A stretch of 64,000 bases of DNA. Source: Semisulcospira habei (Eukaryota > Mollusca > Gastropoda > Semisulcospiridae). Position numbers and translations under genes: made by a program. The stretch lies in the NCBI GenBank assembly GCA_036245525.1, contig BTPG01000008.1, forward strand, positions 32,615,323 to 32,679,322. Reading direction: 5' to 3'. The notes under the pieces were generated by a model. That model was not told the DNA's origin, searched no databases, and worked only from the letters and a program-made list of their open reading frames with translations. This document shows, piece by piece, positions 22,201 through 35,700 of this stretch. Within the stretch, counting starts at the first letter, position 1; every line of letters starts with the position of its first letter.

Positions 22201-25200
22201 ACAATAGAGACAGTTTTACATTCATTGACAATTGCACTGGACTTATTATTTTGTGATATTATATGTATCGATCACTTTTTTCAGGTCACTAGCTGAAGAT
22301 TTCATAATACTTTCTTAACCCCTTCACTAACGATAAAACATAACAAGATCCAACTGCCCCTAAATTAGTGAAGGCTCATCAGGGTTTATTTTTGGAGCGC
22401 CTCCTGAGCCTTTGGCACATAATTTCCCAAAATAACCCATAACATTTTGAGCTGAGGTGTCAATGATCCATAGGTTTCAGTAGGCAATGGGCCATTCTTT
22501 CGCGTGTTCGGAAAGGCCCACCCATTTTTTTTTTTAACTTGCTGCCTCCCCTTCCCTACAAGCGCCTGCTTTTTTATATTTCTGCACCTGGAAAGAAGGT
22601 GCCCGCATACACGCTTGACCCCATCCCCCACTCCCATTTTGATATTTCAGCAGTTGGTGAGAAGGTGCTCACACAATTTGCCTCCTTTCCCTCCCCGCCC
22701 GCTTTTCGATGTTTTGGCAATCAGTGAAACGGTGCTAACAAACATTTGGCCTGTCCCGTTTCAAAAATGACCCATTGGATTTGTAATAATAATAATAATA
22801 ATACCGTTATTATAATTATATAGGCGCTTTTTCTCAATTTTGGGGAAATCGACTCAAAGCGCCGCGCCTGAAACCCAACACACACGCTCACGAAACAGAC
22901 ATGGATTTACGCCATTTAAGACAAACACAGTACAAGACGAACGAAGGGCCAGTCAGCTACTGAAGTTACAGAGATTTTTGATCGCTTGTATTTGAAATTT
23001 GTAAAGTGGCCTGAGACCGGTACCAAAGTGGGGGGGGGGGGGGGGGTGGAAGAACCGGAGTACCCGGAGAAAGAACCCCCGACGGTCCGCCTGAATTAAC
23101 GGTGACACTTACCAGAGGAGAAAAGTCCAACGCCGGAACCCGGTATCGAACCGCGCACCTTTGGCATTGGTGGCAGGCGCCTTAACCACTGCGCCACGGA
23201 CCGCCCTACGGACCAGTGACCCATGTGTGTCAATTTTCAGAATTAACCCTGGCTCGTGAGGATCTGTCTCTTTGTAGTATCCATGTTCCTTAGACAGCTT
23301 GGGCTCGTTGGCATTGAATTAACCCATTTAGCCACAGGACTCTGCAGCAGGAGATAGATTGGTCGTAATAATTCAAGGGTAGTGCTAGATGAGCTTGGCG
23401 CCTGAAGAAGCCAAGCTCATCTGGCACTACCCTAGAATTATCATAATCAATCCATCTCCTACAACTGGTACGTAGTCGATTGACAATGACACTAAAGTTT
23501 GGAAATGTGGCCGTGGGGCTAAGAGGATTAACAAAGATTTTTAAAACACAGTTAGCAACCATAGGGACTTGGTACTGGAGTGGTTAACTGATGAAGTTGA
23601 TATGCCAGCAAGTTGTGATGGTTTCTTGGTTATTTTCAGGTGTCCATGAAGGCAGCGACAGCCAGGTTGTTTCAAAACCAAAATGGAAATGTAAGTTACT
23701 CATTCACCTCTTGCTGGGTCTTCTGCCAGCACCTTTTCTTTTGGTAGATCTGCAAGTGGCATGGATTCTCATGAGCACATTTGGTAGCAGGGATCATCAG
23801 AATCTTGAACTCTGCCTACTGTGTAACTTTTCTGTATTGTGTAGTCTGCCACTAAGTAATTGTGGTAAGAGATTATTATTTCTGGATTCTAAGCGCTTGC
23901 CGGGTAACGGCTTGTAAAGACATTCATCGCTGAAAATAATCTAGCAGCACAAGCAAACCTTGGGTTGGCAGATCTCACCGCCAATAGTGTTTCAGCAGAA
24001 GCAATCTGTCGATGGCTTGAGTCGACATCCATAGACAAAGAGTCAGTTGTGTCTCTTGTTTAACCCTATCATTCGGAATACACCAGTGTGTGAAATAAGT
24101 TGGACTAAACTAGTTCAAGGGTAGTGCCAGAATAGCTTGGCGCCAAGCTGTTCTGACACAACCCTTAACTAAAGCCATTGGTCTATATCCTTATCTGTAA
24201 GTACTATAATGTACCTTGCATATGGCGGTGTACAAATTTGAAGCTTTTAGCCTCAGAATGATGTGGGTTGACAAGGTACAGTCCTGACTGTTCCTCAAAA
24301 TGAGGATATTTTTCAGATTAACCCCTTTTTAAGCGGATAAATTTTGACCGTCGTCCGACTGTGACAGGTACAGACTCTCATGAGCCCCTGCAGGAGGATC
24401 TATACATCCTGAGGTTGCAGGGGCTCATGAAGATCTATTCCTCTGGCTGGAACCCGTTGGTTTTTAATTTCCTTTGACAGCTGGGGATCTATGTTGTTGA
24501 CTTTACAATGATTTTGAAAACACAATTTGCATCTGCTGACTGTGAAGGGATTAACCCATTTAACCCAACAGGCGCATTTCCAAAATTCTGGAGGTGTCAC
24601 CTAAAAACTAAATGCCAGCTGAAGGAGATGGATTGACCATGATAATTCAAGGGTAGTGCCAGATGAGCTTGGCACCTAATGACCTATAGGTGCCAAGCCC
24701 TTCCGGCACTACCCTTGAATTATCATGCTCAGTCCATCTCCTGCTGTAGGTTGTTGGGGCTAAATGGGTTAAGCAGTACTTTGCATACAATTATACCGCT
24801 GCATGACTTCACCAACCATATTCTTTTTGGCTCAGCTGCGAAGCAAAAGTGAGTATTATCTGGGCCATTGGTTGGCTGTGGTCCGTGGTAAACTTTAACG
24901 TTGGCATTTTCTCGAAGACTATTCAAGCTACAGTCTTCAAACTTGGCCCAAGGATACTTTGTGGCAAGACCTTTCTAAACATACCAATTTCAGTGACCTC
25001 TCACATAGGTCAAGGTCAGAGGATCAGGAAATATATAAAAATGACTATATTTTGACATTATTTTTTCTCAAATACTATTCACAACTTCAAACCCAAACTT
25101 GGTGCAAAGATTCCTGATGGCAAGACCTTTCTATGCATACTAATTTGGTTGATCCCTCAAAAATGTCAAGAGCTCAGGAATTAGGCCAAAAATGGCCATA

Positions 25201-26719
25201 TTTTACAAAAAATGTTTTTCTCAAATACTGTAAACTTGCTACATGGTGATGATGGTGAGAACTATCTATGCATACTAATTTGGATGACCCCTTGGAAAAG
25301 GTCAAGGGACACTTGATGTTGGCAAATGTGTATAAAATGCCAATTTGTTTTATAGAATTGTAGTTATTATCAACATTTTTTGCAAACTTTTGAATCAAAT
25401 TTGGCACAAAGGTAGCTGAAGATAAGACCTTCCTATGTAAACTAATTTAGTCGACTCATCACAAGGGTCATGGGGTTTCACAGATGTGCGAAAACTGATT
25501 AAATTTTGAGAAAAAATAGATTTTGTTGGTGCAGAAGCCATCCCTTATTGTCACACATGAGCGGATCAGTCATACACGTGAGCCATAAGAGCTTTGCCTT
25601 TCTTGTCTGAGAATGAGGAGGACAAGACAGAAAAGCATGACACAAGAAGCTAATTTGTACACTACTGTCAATGTCATTAGGGTAAAAATTGTACATGTTT
25701 GTTTTTGTTCTGTACAAAATCATTCACTTCATTATATATTATTTTGTTGTTTTTTCATTTCTCTGTTTTAGGGCACTGCTGGCAAAGGAAAAGGTATGTT
25801 GTCATTATTCTTTTCTTTGTACATAATATTTTTAAATTTTAGAACGTAACCAGGTTTGTTCTCAATAGTTTTAGTTTACATGATCAACTGAAAGCCTGCT
25901 TTTATAAGTACTTTGTGGTTAGGAGTAAATGGTAATTAACCTATATCATACTGAGGCTAAAAGCTTCAAATTTGTACACTGCCATATGCAAGCTACATTA
26001 TAATACTACAGATAAAGAATATAGAACAATGGCTTTGGTTTAAGGGTAGTGCCAGAATAGCTTGGCACTTAGAGGTGCCAAGCTATTCTGGCACTACCCT
26101 TGAACTATTTTAGTCACACTTGTTTCACATACTGGTGTATTACAAATATAAGGGTTAATACAGTGTGCCCATTGAAAGTGGAGGATTTTTTTTCTTTTTT
26201 CAAATCAAGCTTGGAAGAGGCTTAGGTACTCCTGAGTCTCGGCAACTTGCTGCGGGGGTTTATGAGAACCTGTGCCTCTTGCTATAGATGCCGGCAGTGG
26301 CAATCTGATGTGACTGTTTTCATTGCTTTGTAGGCACACCAAAGCCAGGAGACAAAAGGAAGCTTGAAACACCAAGCAAGCCGACCCCTGGAAAAAATAA
26401 GGTTGCAAGCAAACCCAACACACCCATGATGTCAGCAAAAAAGGGAAAGCCAGCACCTGCCAAGACACCTGTAGCACAGCCAAAAACTCCACAGGGGAAA
26501 AAGACTCCAGCGTCTGCTGCAAAACCCAACAAACCAACTCCCAAGAAACAAGTTGAAATGGACAGTGATGATGATGACGATGATGATGAAGAAGATGATG
26601 ATGATTTTGAAGACTTAGGTGATGATGATGACATTGGTGACCTTGAAGAGAATATGGATGATGACGACGATGATGATGACAGTGATGACCTGGAAGAGAA
26701 TATGGATGATGATGACGAC

Positions 26720-26751
<32 letters not shown>

Positions 26752-29700
26752 CGACGACGACAATGAAATGGGTAAAGCTGAGATTCAAGTTCACATACAT
26801 GACTTCTTTATTTTTATTTACTCGTTTACTCCTCTGGATATGAAGCAAACAGTTCCTTGTTAGAGTGCAGCATGTGTCATTTTTTTCATAACCCATTTAG
26901 CCATGAGGCACTACAGCAGGAGTTGGATTGATCATGATAATTCAGGGGTATTGCCAGATTAGCTTGGTCCCATCAGGCGCTACCAAATCTGGCAATACAG
27001 CCCTGAAAGTCTAAAATTTTGCCCATCAGCTTTTGGCTAGTGACTTCCAAGTTTTATTAACCAAACTGAAAATGTTACTAGCCCAACTGAAAATTTTACT
27101 ACTGAAAATAGCCCAACGCAACAATATAATGTACCACAAGTGTTTGACGCCCAATGTTGGAGTACTTTCAGATTGACGACTGAAAAGTACGGATCAGAAA
27201 ACGCACGTATCGATAGTCAGACCTGCCAACCACTACGATTTCGCCGTATTTTCCTACGCCAACATTCCCAATACTACACTACTACAATCATTAACCCATA
27301 TCCATCTGGAAGACACTTCCAGTCAGGCACTCTGTGAGCTAAGAGGCCGAACAGAGAGTGCCTGCTCATAACTGACCGTTTTTTAGGAAAATTTAGTGCA
27401 CGAGTGTTAGTTGTATAGAAGGTTTACTACAGTCTCAACCCCACCCTAAAACAATAAGTGTTGCATATCAGCAGATTCAGCATTGAATATACTAGCTATC
27501 TATGTAAAAATAAACTAAGGAAAAGAAAACGGGGAAAAAATAATTTTAGTGGAAAAGTGAGTTTATTGCAAAAATGTACACATACCTTGTGTTCAAATAC
27601 ATTATTTCAATAGAAGGATCCAAAATCACTGCAGCATATATGCCTGTAAAATATACACACTTCTATTTTCTGCCTAATAAAAAAATTTTAAAAAATTAAA
27701 TCCATCAAGCGGTTTGAAAACTACACATTTTCTATTTACGCAAGAGAATTGTCACGTTGCCAGCCATCTTAAAACCCAACAAAATCATCGTCTTCTTCGC
27801 TATCGCCGAAAATTAGACGAACTAAATCACTCAACTCGTACATCTCGAATCTCCACCAACTCTTTATCTTCCCCTAATAGGTCATCGTCGGATCTAATTC
27901 AAAATTGCTTCCATCGCTCACGTCGTCTCTCTCACCTGGCTCTGCCATGATGCTCAATGTATTCACTCGAAACACGCAGTGAAAATTAGCGTAACAAAGG
28001 CTTACAACTTCCAGCAAATTCACGGTCAAACTGAGAAAAGTGCACATATTTTGATGACGTTTAGAGTACTAACCTGTGATGTCATGGGAAGTAGGGGTTT
28101 ACGTGTACACAGAAGGACACAGTGGAACCACCTAAACTACTTGTTGGCGAGTATACCATCGGAAAGGGAGGCCTATGCGCGGCGGAGTATTCCGATGGAA
28201 ATGGGTGTGTACGCACGCGGGTGTATACCGATGGATATGGGTTAATGAAATTCTACGCTGAAGAAAAAAATATACCAAAAATGATTTTGGTGTTTTGGGT
28301 TTGTAGTCGGTAAGAGCATGCGGTTTGGGGCCAATGAGAACAAGCGGAGCGAACTTCCAGTTTTCCCAGCATGCATCATTTCATTCACAAAGTGCATCAG
28401 ATAAACGACGGTCTGAACCATGCTGAAGAGAAATAAACCCGAATTGAAAAGTGCACTGCCTGAAAAGAAGAAAGTTTGTACCAGCCAGCCAAAGCTCCGA
28501 TCCCTATATATAAGGCAAATTTTTGTCATGCTTTGACTCTAACAGACAATAAAGTTGTGTTGTATTGAGAAATTTCCGTGCATCAAGCATTCGGCATTGA
28601 GTGAACAGTAACTTGCGTGCTAAACTCCGCTTGACATCTCCAAAACTACTACCAGGGTGTCCAAAATTCTACTACCATAGCTGTGTATGGGTTGGCAGGT
28701 CTGATGTCAAATGTAAAGCTTGCTTGGTATTACGAGAAGTGAAGGTTGAACGTTCGGGCACTTTCGGATTTAGGACTGAAAAAGTACGGATTGGAAAACG
28801 CACGAGCGCACTCGCATTTGGCGAGTGGACTTTTTTTTTACTTGCCCCCCCCCAAAAAAAAAAAATCACTCGCCATAGCGAGTGAATTACTCACCATTTT
28901 CAGGGCTGCAATACCCATGAGTTATCATATTCGATCCATCTCTTACTGGTACATAGTCGTTCGGTGACAAAATTTTGAAACTTCGGCCATGGGGCTAAAT
29001 GGGTAAATATACATGTGCTGCTGTCAGCTATGGAGGCTGCATGCACAAGGTGATAAACCCTTTTCATTCTGATACACCCATTGCTTGAAATAAACTTGAC
29101 TGATAGTTCAAGGGTGGTGCCAGAATAGCTTGGCGCCTGAGGCGCCAAGCTATTCTGGGACCACCCTTGAACTAACAGTGGTTGATCTATCTTCTAATCT
29201 GTAATATAGCCTTCATACGACAATAAGCACATTTTACAAAATCAGCCTCTGCATGTATTGGGTTAATACATTTAGCCCTCGGGTTGAAATGCATCAGTTG
29301 TCCTTTTTGAAGACTTCAATACAGCCCCAGAGGCAGATCAGTTGTATTTTAGATTGGTGAAAGAAATCCTCAGCTGGCTATTCTATAATAAATAATAATT
29401 ACGGTATTTATAATGCGCTTATCTTATAATAATTATAACTCTTAAGCGTGCACTCACAACTCGCGCATGCATGCGCAAGCTTTAGACGACTCGCTACCAC
29501 AAATAGTGAAATACATAACAGTCTGCTTGGGGTGGGGAGTGTGGTGGTATAGTTCTAGAACTGTTGAAAGAGGTGAGTTTTGAGGGCGGACTGGAAGGAG
29601 GAGAGAGAATGTTTCTGATGGAGAGAGAGTGGGAGAGTGTTCCAGGTAGATGGATCATATACTGAGAAGGAGCGAGGGCCGAAAGTGCTGAGTTTGGTGC

Positions 29701-32700
29701 GGGGGATGTGGAGGCGGCGAGAGGCGGAGCGGGGAGGAGTGTAGGGGTGAAGTAAGTTTGAGAGATAGGCAGGAGCGCAGTTGTTCAGGGATTTGTAGCA
29801 GAGAGACAGAATCGTGTATTGGATGCGTTGGGGGGGATGGGAAGCCACTGAAGGAGTTTGAGCAGGGGAGTGATGTGGTTGGATTTTTTTCTTTCTGAGG
29901 ATGAGGCGGGCAGCATTATTCTGGACGTGCTGGAGAGTGAAAGTGGTGGAGTCAGGCATGGGAATTGTCCGCCTAAAGGCAAATTTCTGCCGAAATGATT
30001 TGCTCAGCCGCCGGAAAAAAAAAATTGTCCGCCGAAAAAAAAATTGGGGTGCAAAAAGTAACTGAGCACCGGTCATTATACACTGCGAGGCCGCATTGGT
30101 TCAAGTGATATGCCGCCCGCTAGAGTTACGTGTCACCTATTGTGGCTTTAACGCAGTCGTTACTTTACCGTGCAAGTGGGCAATACAACACTGAACGCAC
30201 CGTTTTCATGCTCGCTTACCGTCTCGCGCACCGTACGTGTGGGGAAAATGGCGGCATCACGAGTTGTTGAAAATTGAAAATGGCGGTGAGAAAGGATATC
30301 GTTCAAGACAGAGTGCTCCGGTAAGCAACAACCTCCTCCCCCCCCCCCCCCCCCCCCCCCCCTGCCCCCCCGTCGTTTGATTTTTTGGCCGCTGAAATGA
30401 AGGACCACGCTACCCCCCCCCCCCCCCCCCCACTGCCCCCGTCGTTTGATTTTTTGGTCAGTGGAATGAAGGATCACGCTGGAAATTTCAGACTTTTTTC
30501 ACTTGTCTAATTCCCATGCCTGGGAGTGAGGGAGGCCACCACCCAGCAGCTATATGTGTCATCCCAGACTGGGTAGTGTAGTACAGCTGAACAGATTTTT
30601 GTTTTCCCTATGAAGATCAGCTGGTCACTGGAAATTTCTATGGTTATTTCTAATAAATACTTATTAACCCTTATCATTTGGAATACACCAATGTGTGACT
30701 GTGAAATAATTTGACTAAAATAGTTCAAGGGTAGTGCCAGAATAGCTTGATGCCTCTAGGCGCCAAGCTATTCTGGCACTACCCTTGAACTAAAGCCATT
30801 GGTCTATATCCTTATCTGTAAGTATTATAATGTACCTTGCATATATGGCAGTGTACAAATTTGAAGCTTTTAGCGTCAGTGTGATATGGGTTAAAAGACA
30901 AATTTAAACTTTGTATGCACTTCTCAGTTCTCTTGTGCACGTTTTAGGGAGGAACATCTTGCAAAAAGTCCATCAATAGGAAGGCATCTCATGAAGATTT
31001 GTTTTGCCTCTGTTGCTTTCATCTCCAAATGGGACTGATATTTTGGAAACTGCAGTGTTAGTATATTACAATATAAGTTATTGGTCACAGGCGTTTGCTA
31101 CACGGACCCTTGTAGGCCTGAGGGAGGTCAAAGGAACCATTGTACCCCGAAGGCCTGAGGGGTACAATGATTCCTTTGACCTCCCAAAGGCCTGCAAGGG
31201 TCCATAATTTTAAATCTTTCTTGACGTTGCCGTCAGCAGCAGTGTGCCTGTTGTTTCGAACAACACTATGTAACTTTGTACTTTAGACCATTTTGACGAT
31301 CTTTCATAGAACAAAACTGCCATCCAAGACACCCGGGTCTGCCCTGGGGGACTTGGGTGGGGTTAACTCCTTTTTAGTTTCCAGGGTCACCCTGGTCAGC
31401 CCCACAGGGTGGGTTTTCCCCTCTATTCTGGGGCATGTGTTTCTGTCCATTCACCTGTATTTTCCTTTTTTAAATTCTCCCTACTGTCTGCGCTGGCTGT
31501 AGCTCTTGATATTGGATGTGTGTTGCTAAATGGTCTTAGGTTTATTTAGCGTATTACTATTAGAACGGCTGGCGACTTACATTCAATATTCTGTTTAGTT
31601 TTTTTTTTTCACAAGGCACGTCCTGAGAAAGTCATGGATGGGACTTCTCTAGCTACAGCCGGAATTCCGGGTTTAAAAAAATTGCCTTTTTTTTCACTGC
31701 TGCCACCCCAGACTCCCGCTTCAGGATTCAACTTTTTTTCTCCGTCCCATCCATGGAAAGTCTTGTTGCTGTAGGGACGTTAAGCAATGTACAACCAACC
31801 AATCCAAGACGCGCCAGAAAGAGAGCTACAAAAGGTCGGCCATTTGTTGCTACAAGGGTTTTTGTATCCCGGTCACATGGTACGGTTTGCGCTAAAGATA
31901 TTGGTCGTGTGACGTAGGGATGAAAACAAATGCCTGTAGACATTAACTTTTGTTGTTGTGTTACTTTGATTTGATTAGAATCACCTGTGAAAAAAGGAGT
32001 GAGCAAGAAGGCAGCTGCAGGCAGTGATGATGATGACGAAGATGATGATGATGATGAAGATGATGATGACGACGACGATGATGATGGTGACGCTGGAGGT
32101 AAAGAGGGACATGGGTGTGATTATCCTGTTGTCGTATGCTGTTGCAACATCCTTGCTTTGATAATCCATTTTACAAAATGCCTGTGTGACAATCATCAGT
32201 CCGGGAGACTTATGCAATCCCAGAAAGATTTTCAGGAGCATTTTTTGGCTCACGCGAAGCAAAAGCGAGTATGTTTTGAGCCAGTTGTCCGGCGTCCATG
32301 CTGAACATACCAATTTCAGTGACCATGTTCAAAGTTCACGGGGAGGGGAGGGGGGGGGGGGGAGGGGCAGAAATAGGTTAAAAAAAAATCGCCATATTTT
32401 CTTAACAATTGTTTTTTCTCAGATACTATTTTCAACTTCAAACCCAAACTTGGTACAGAGATTCCTGATGATAAGACCTTTCTGTGCATACTAATTTGAA
32501 TGGCCCCTTGGAAGGGTCAAAGGAGGTCCAGAAATAGGTTAAAATGGCCACTTTTTCACAATTACTGTTTTTTTATTTTGTTTTTCTTAAATACCATTTT
32601 CAACGTCATACCCAAACTTGGTACAGAGATGCCTGATGGTAAAACCTTTCTGTGCATACTAATTTGGATGACCCCTTGTAAAGATCAAGAGGTCAGAAGA

Positions 32701-35700
32701 TGCTGAAAAAATGCCAGTTTTTCACTGAACTTTAGTTCTATCAACATTTTGGATCACTCAGTCATATGCATGAGCCATAAGAGCTTTGCCATTCTTGTTT
32801 GTTTTTTATTTGTTTGTTTTTTGTTCTGACAGTACAGTCCTTTAGTCACTCAGCTCATTCCATCAGCAACTAAGTGTGAGAGACAGATTCTTATGAGCCC
32901 TTGCAGATCCACAGGGGCTCGTAAGAATTTATTTGTCTCCTGCTGACACGGATCTCCCACAGTTACCGCTTCAGATTGATTTACTGATCCATGCTTAACT
33001 CGTTCTACCCCAGACACACCACAGGAAGATAAGGATCTACCATGATAGTTCAAGGGTGATGCCAGAATAGCTATTCTGGCATCACCCTTGAACTATCATG
33101 GTCGATCTGTGTCCTGCACTGCAATGCAGTCTTCAGAGGACAACGGCAAAATTTGGGAATTTCGGTGTTGGGGTAGAATGAGTTGACTCGTTCAGCTAAG
33201 CGCACGTATTTCCCAAATTTTGGAGGTGTCATCTAATGACTATGCACCTGTTGCAGGAGATGGAATGACCATTATAATTCAGGGGCAGTGCCAGGGTAGC
33301 TTGGCGCCGACAGGTGCCAAGCTGATCTGGCACTACCCTTGAATTATCATGGTCGACCCATCTCCTGCTGTAGTGCGTCAGGGCTGAATGCGTTAACCCA
33401 CTTAGCCCCAACACCCTGCAAGCAGAAGATGGATTGTTCATGACAGTTCAAGGGTAGTGCTAGATGTGAATTGTACACGTACATACTTTCAGATGCAATC
33501 CTGCAGAGACTACAGGCTATTAGGAAACAATCAGAAAAGAAACCACAGCAACAAAAGCAGCAACAGGCACTGGTGGCAAAGCAAGAAAAACAGCAAGGCA
33601 AGACACCGGTCAAGCAAGATAAACAGCAAGGCAAGACACCAGCCAAGCAAGAAAAACAGCAAGGCAAGATGCCGGTCAAGCAAGAAAAACAGCAGCCACA
33701 ACAAAAACAACAAACACCAGCAGCTAAAGCGGGGGAAAAGAGGCCGCAGTCACCGGCCAAGCAGGCGCAAAGTACAGCTCAGCCAGAGAAAGCAATCTCC
33801 ACGACAGGTAGGCAAGAGACCATTTGTACCAATCCATTGGCAAGAGGCCTCCATTTTCATGGCCCCTGCGTACTCAGGGTCTTGTGAGAATGGAGGCCTC
33901 TTGTGGGATAAACTGCCTGAGTTAGGGCACTGTCTCATTTAACCCATGACGAAGGCCTTGCAAGCTACAGTGGGGTGTGGATTGACCTTGACAGTTAAAG
34001 GGTGGTTTCAGAATAGCTTGGCGTCTTTGGGAGCCAAGCTGTTCTGACGCCGCCCATGAACTATCGATCTGTCTCCAGAATGTCATGTAGACACCAAAGG
34101 ATATCTAAGAAAACTTGATAATTTCATCCTCAGGATGAAATGAGCTAAAAGCCGACTACTGCCATGACTGAATGTTCCAAAAAAACACTTCTGCAACAGG
34201 TAGTTAGGAAACACTACCTACAGGTCTAACTGTGGTTCATTTAGACTCGGAAGAATCCAGTTCAATACACGTCTGAATATCAAGTAATTTAACAATGATT
34301 GCATCTCACGTCTGGTACACACAATCTTTTTCAGCACATGTTGTGAGGTGTGCATCACTGAATGATCTGATGGATAGATAAAGCACAATTTGTTGTTTTT
34401 ATTTCAGACTCGGTCACTGACGCAAAAAGACAAGGTATCTTGTATCTTTTTCTTTTCATGTCCCACGGGTCAGACATTTCTGGTTTGTTATGTTAGTCTG
34501 TATCTGGCCATAGCTTTGAATTACAGTCAAGTAATTTAACAATAAGGTAGAAGAAGTAGAGGCTGCAGTGAAGTCGCTGAAAAAAGGGAAGGCAGCAGGA
34601 GCAGACAACATCCCTGCAGAACTAGTCCAAGAAGGGGGAGAAGACATGATAAGCTCTTTACTAACAATCTGCAATAAGATCTGGCAGTCTGGGGGGCCCA
34701 CACCATGGACCCAGTCACTTATTAGTTATAATAACACGCCCCAAAAAAGGCAACTTACATCACTGCCAGAATTATCGCACGATCAGTCTTATATGTCACC
34801 CAAGCAAAGTCATGTTAAAGATCCTATTGAACAGGCTGAAGCCACAGGCAGAAGAAATCATGGCCAAGGAACAGGCAGGCTTCAGACCAGGGCGCAGCAC
34901 AACTGAGCAGATCTTCAACCTGAGAGTTCTATGTGAGAGGTACCTCCAGCACCAGCAAGACCTCTATCATGTCTGTGGATTTTAAGAAAGCGTTTGACAG
35001 GGTGTGGCAGGGTCCACCATGAAGCTATACAACATAAATGCCAACCTGATGAAAGTCATAGCAAACCTTTACAACAAGGCCACCAGCGCAGTCTGCTTCA
35101 ACGGCAAAATAGGAAACTGGTTTAGGACTACAGTCGGAGTCAGACAAGGGTGCTTGCTCTCACCTAGTCTTTTCAATATCTTCCTGGAAAGAATCATGAC
35201 AGACGCTCTGAAAGATCGTGAAGGAACTGTCGGTATTGGAGGCAGAACAATCACGAACTTTTGTTTTGCGGACGACATTGATGGTCTTGAAGGAACAGAG
35301 AAGGATCTTGCTCAGCTGGTGGAGAAGCTGGACAGTACAGCCATTGCGTATGGGATGGAAATCAGTGCAGAGAAGACCAAACTGATGACATAACACCAGT
35401 GGCATTGGCACTGACGTCATTATTGGAAGCCAAAAACTAGAAACAGTTAATAAATTCAAATACTTAGGAGCCATTGTGACAGATGAGGGATCAAAACCAG
35501 AAATACTGTCCAGGATTGCGCAGACAACAACAGCACTTACAAGATTGATTGAAGACCATATGGAAGGACAGAAACATCATGCTCTGCTCCAAGATCAGAC
35601 TGATGCGCTCCTTAGTCATCTCTGTGTTCTTGTATGCCTGCGAGTCATGGACCCTCACAGCAGACCTTGAAAGGAGGATACAAGCCACTGAAATGAGATG

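Larger units (their letters stand above)
26998..28908. mobile_element. 1.9-kb DNA transposon, CAGCCCTGAAA ends, 5-bp target duplication
   Basis: CAGCCCTGAAAG at the left and TTTTCAGGGCTG at the right, flanked by CAATA on both sides (26993-26997; 28909-28913). hAT-like termini, no transposase recognised; it hosts two further elements. Confidence 0.68.
26888..29006. mobile_element. Family A hairpin element split by a 1.9-kb insertion
   Basis: Left part 26888-26997 (AACCCATTTAGCCATGAGGC .. CTGGCAATA) and right part 28914-29006 (CCCATGAGTTATCATATTCG .. GGGGCTAAATGGGTAA) rebuild one family A element once the inserted element and one CAATA copy are ignored. Confidence 0.75.

Noticed and set aside
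22316..22387. Another TTAA hairpin (AACCCCTTCACTAAC .. TTAGTGAAGG)
   Set aside because: A short inverted match exists, but no right TTAA and no family core; too weak to list.
23125..23213. A minus-strand tRNA gene
   Set aside because: The tRNA-like head continues into a SINE body with a LINE-like tail also found at 7655.
26615..26896. Minus-strand Ile/Val-rich open frame opposite the acidic tract
   Set aside because: It is the antisense shadow of GAT/GAC codons in exon d.
29555..30076. A single 173-residue minus-strand gene
   Set aside because: The frame joins a CR1-type LINE to an inserted DNA transposon (29953-30522), so its N-terminal part is not LINE coding sequence.
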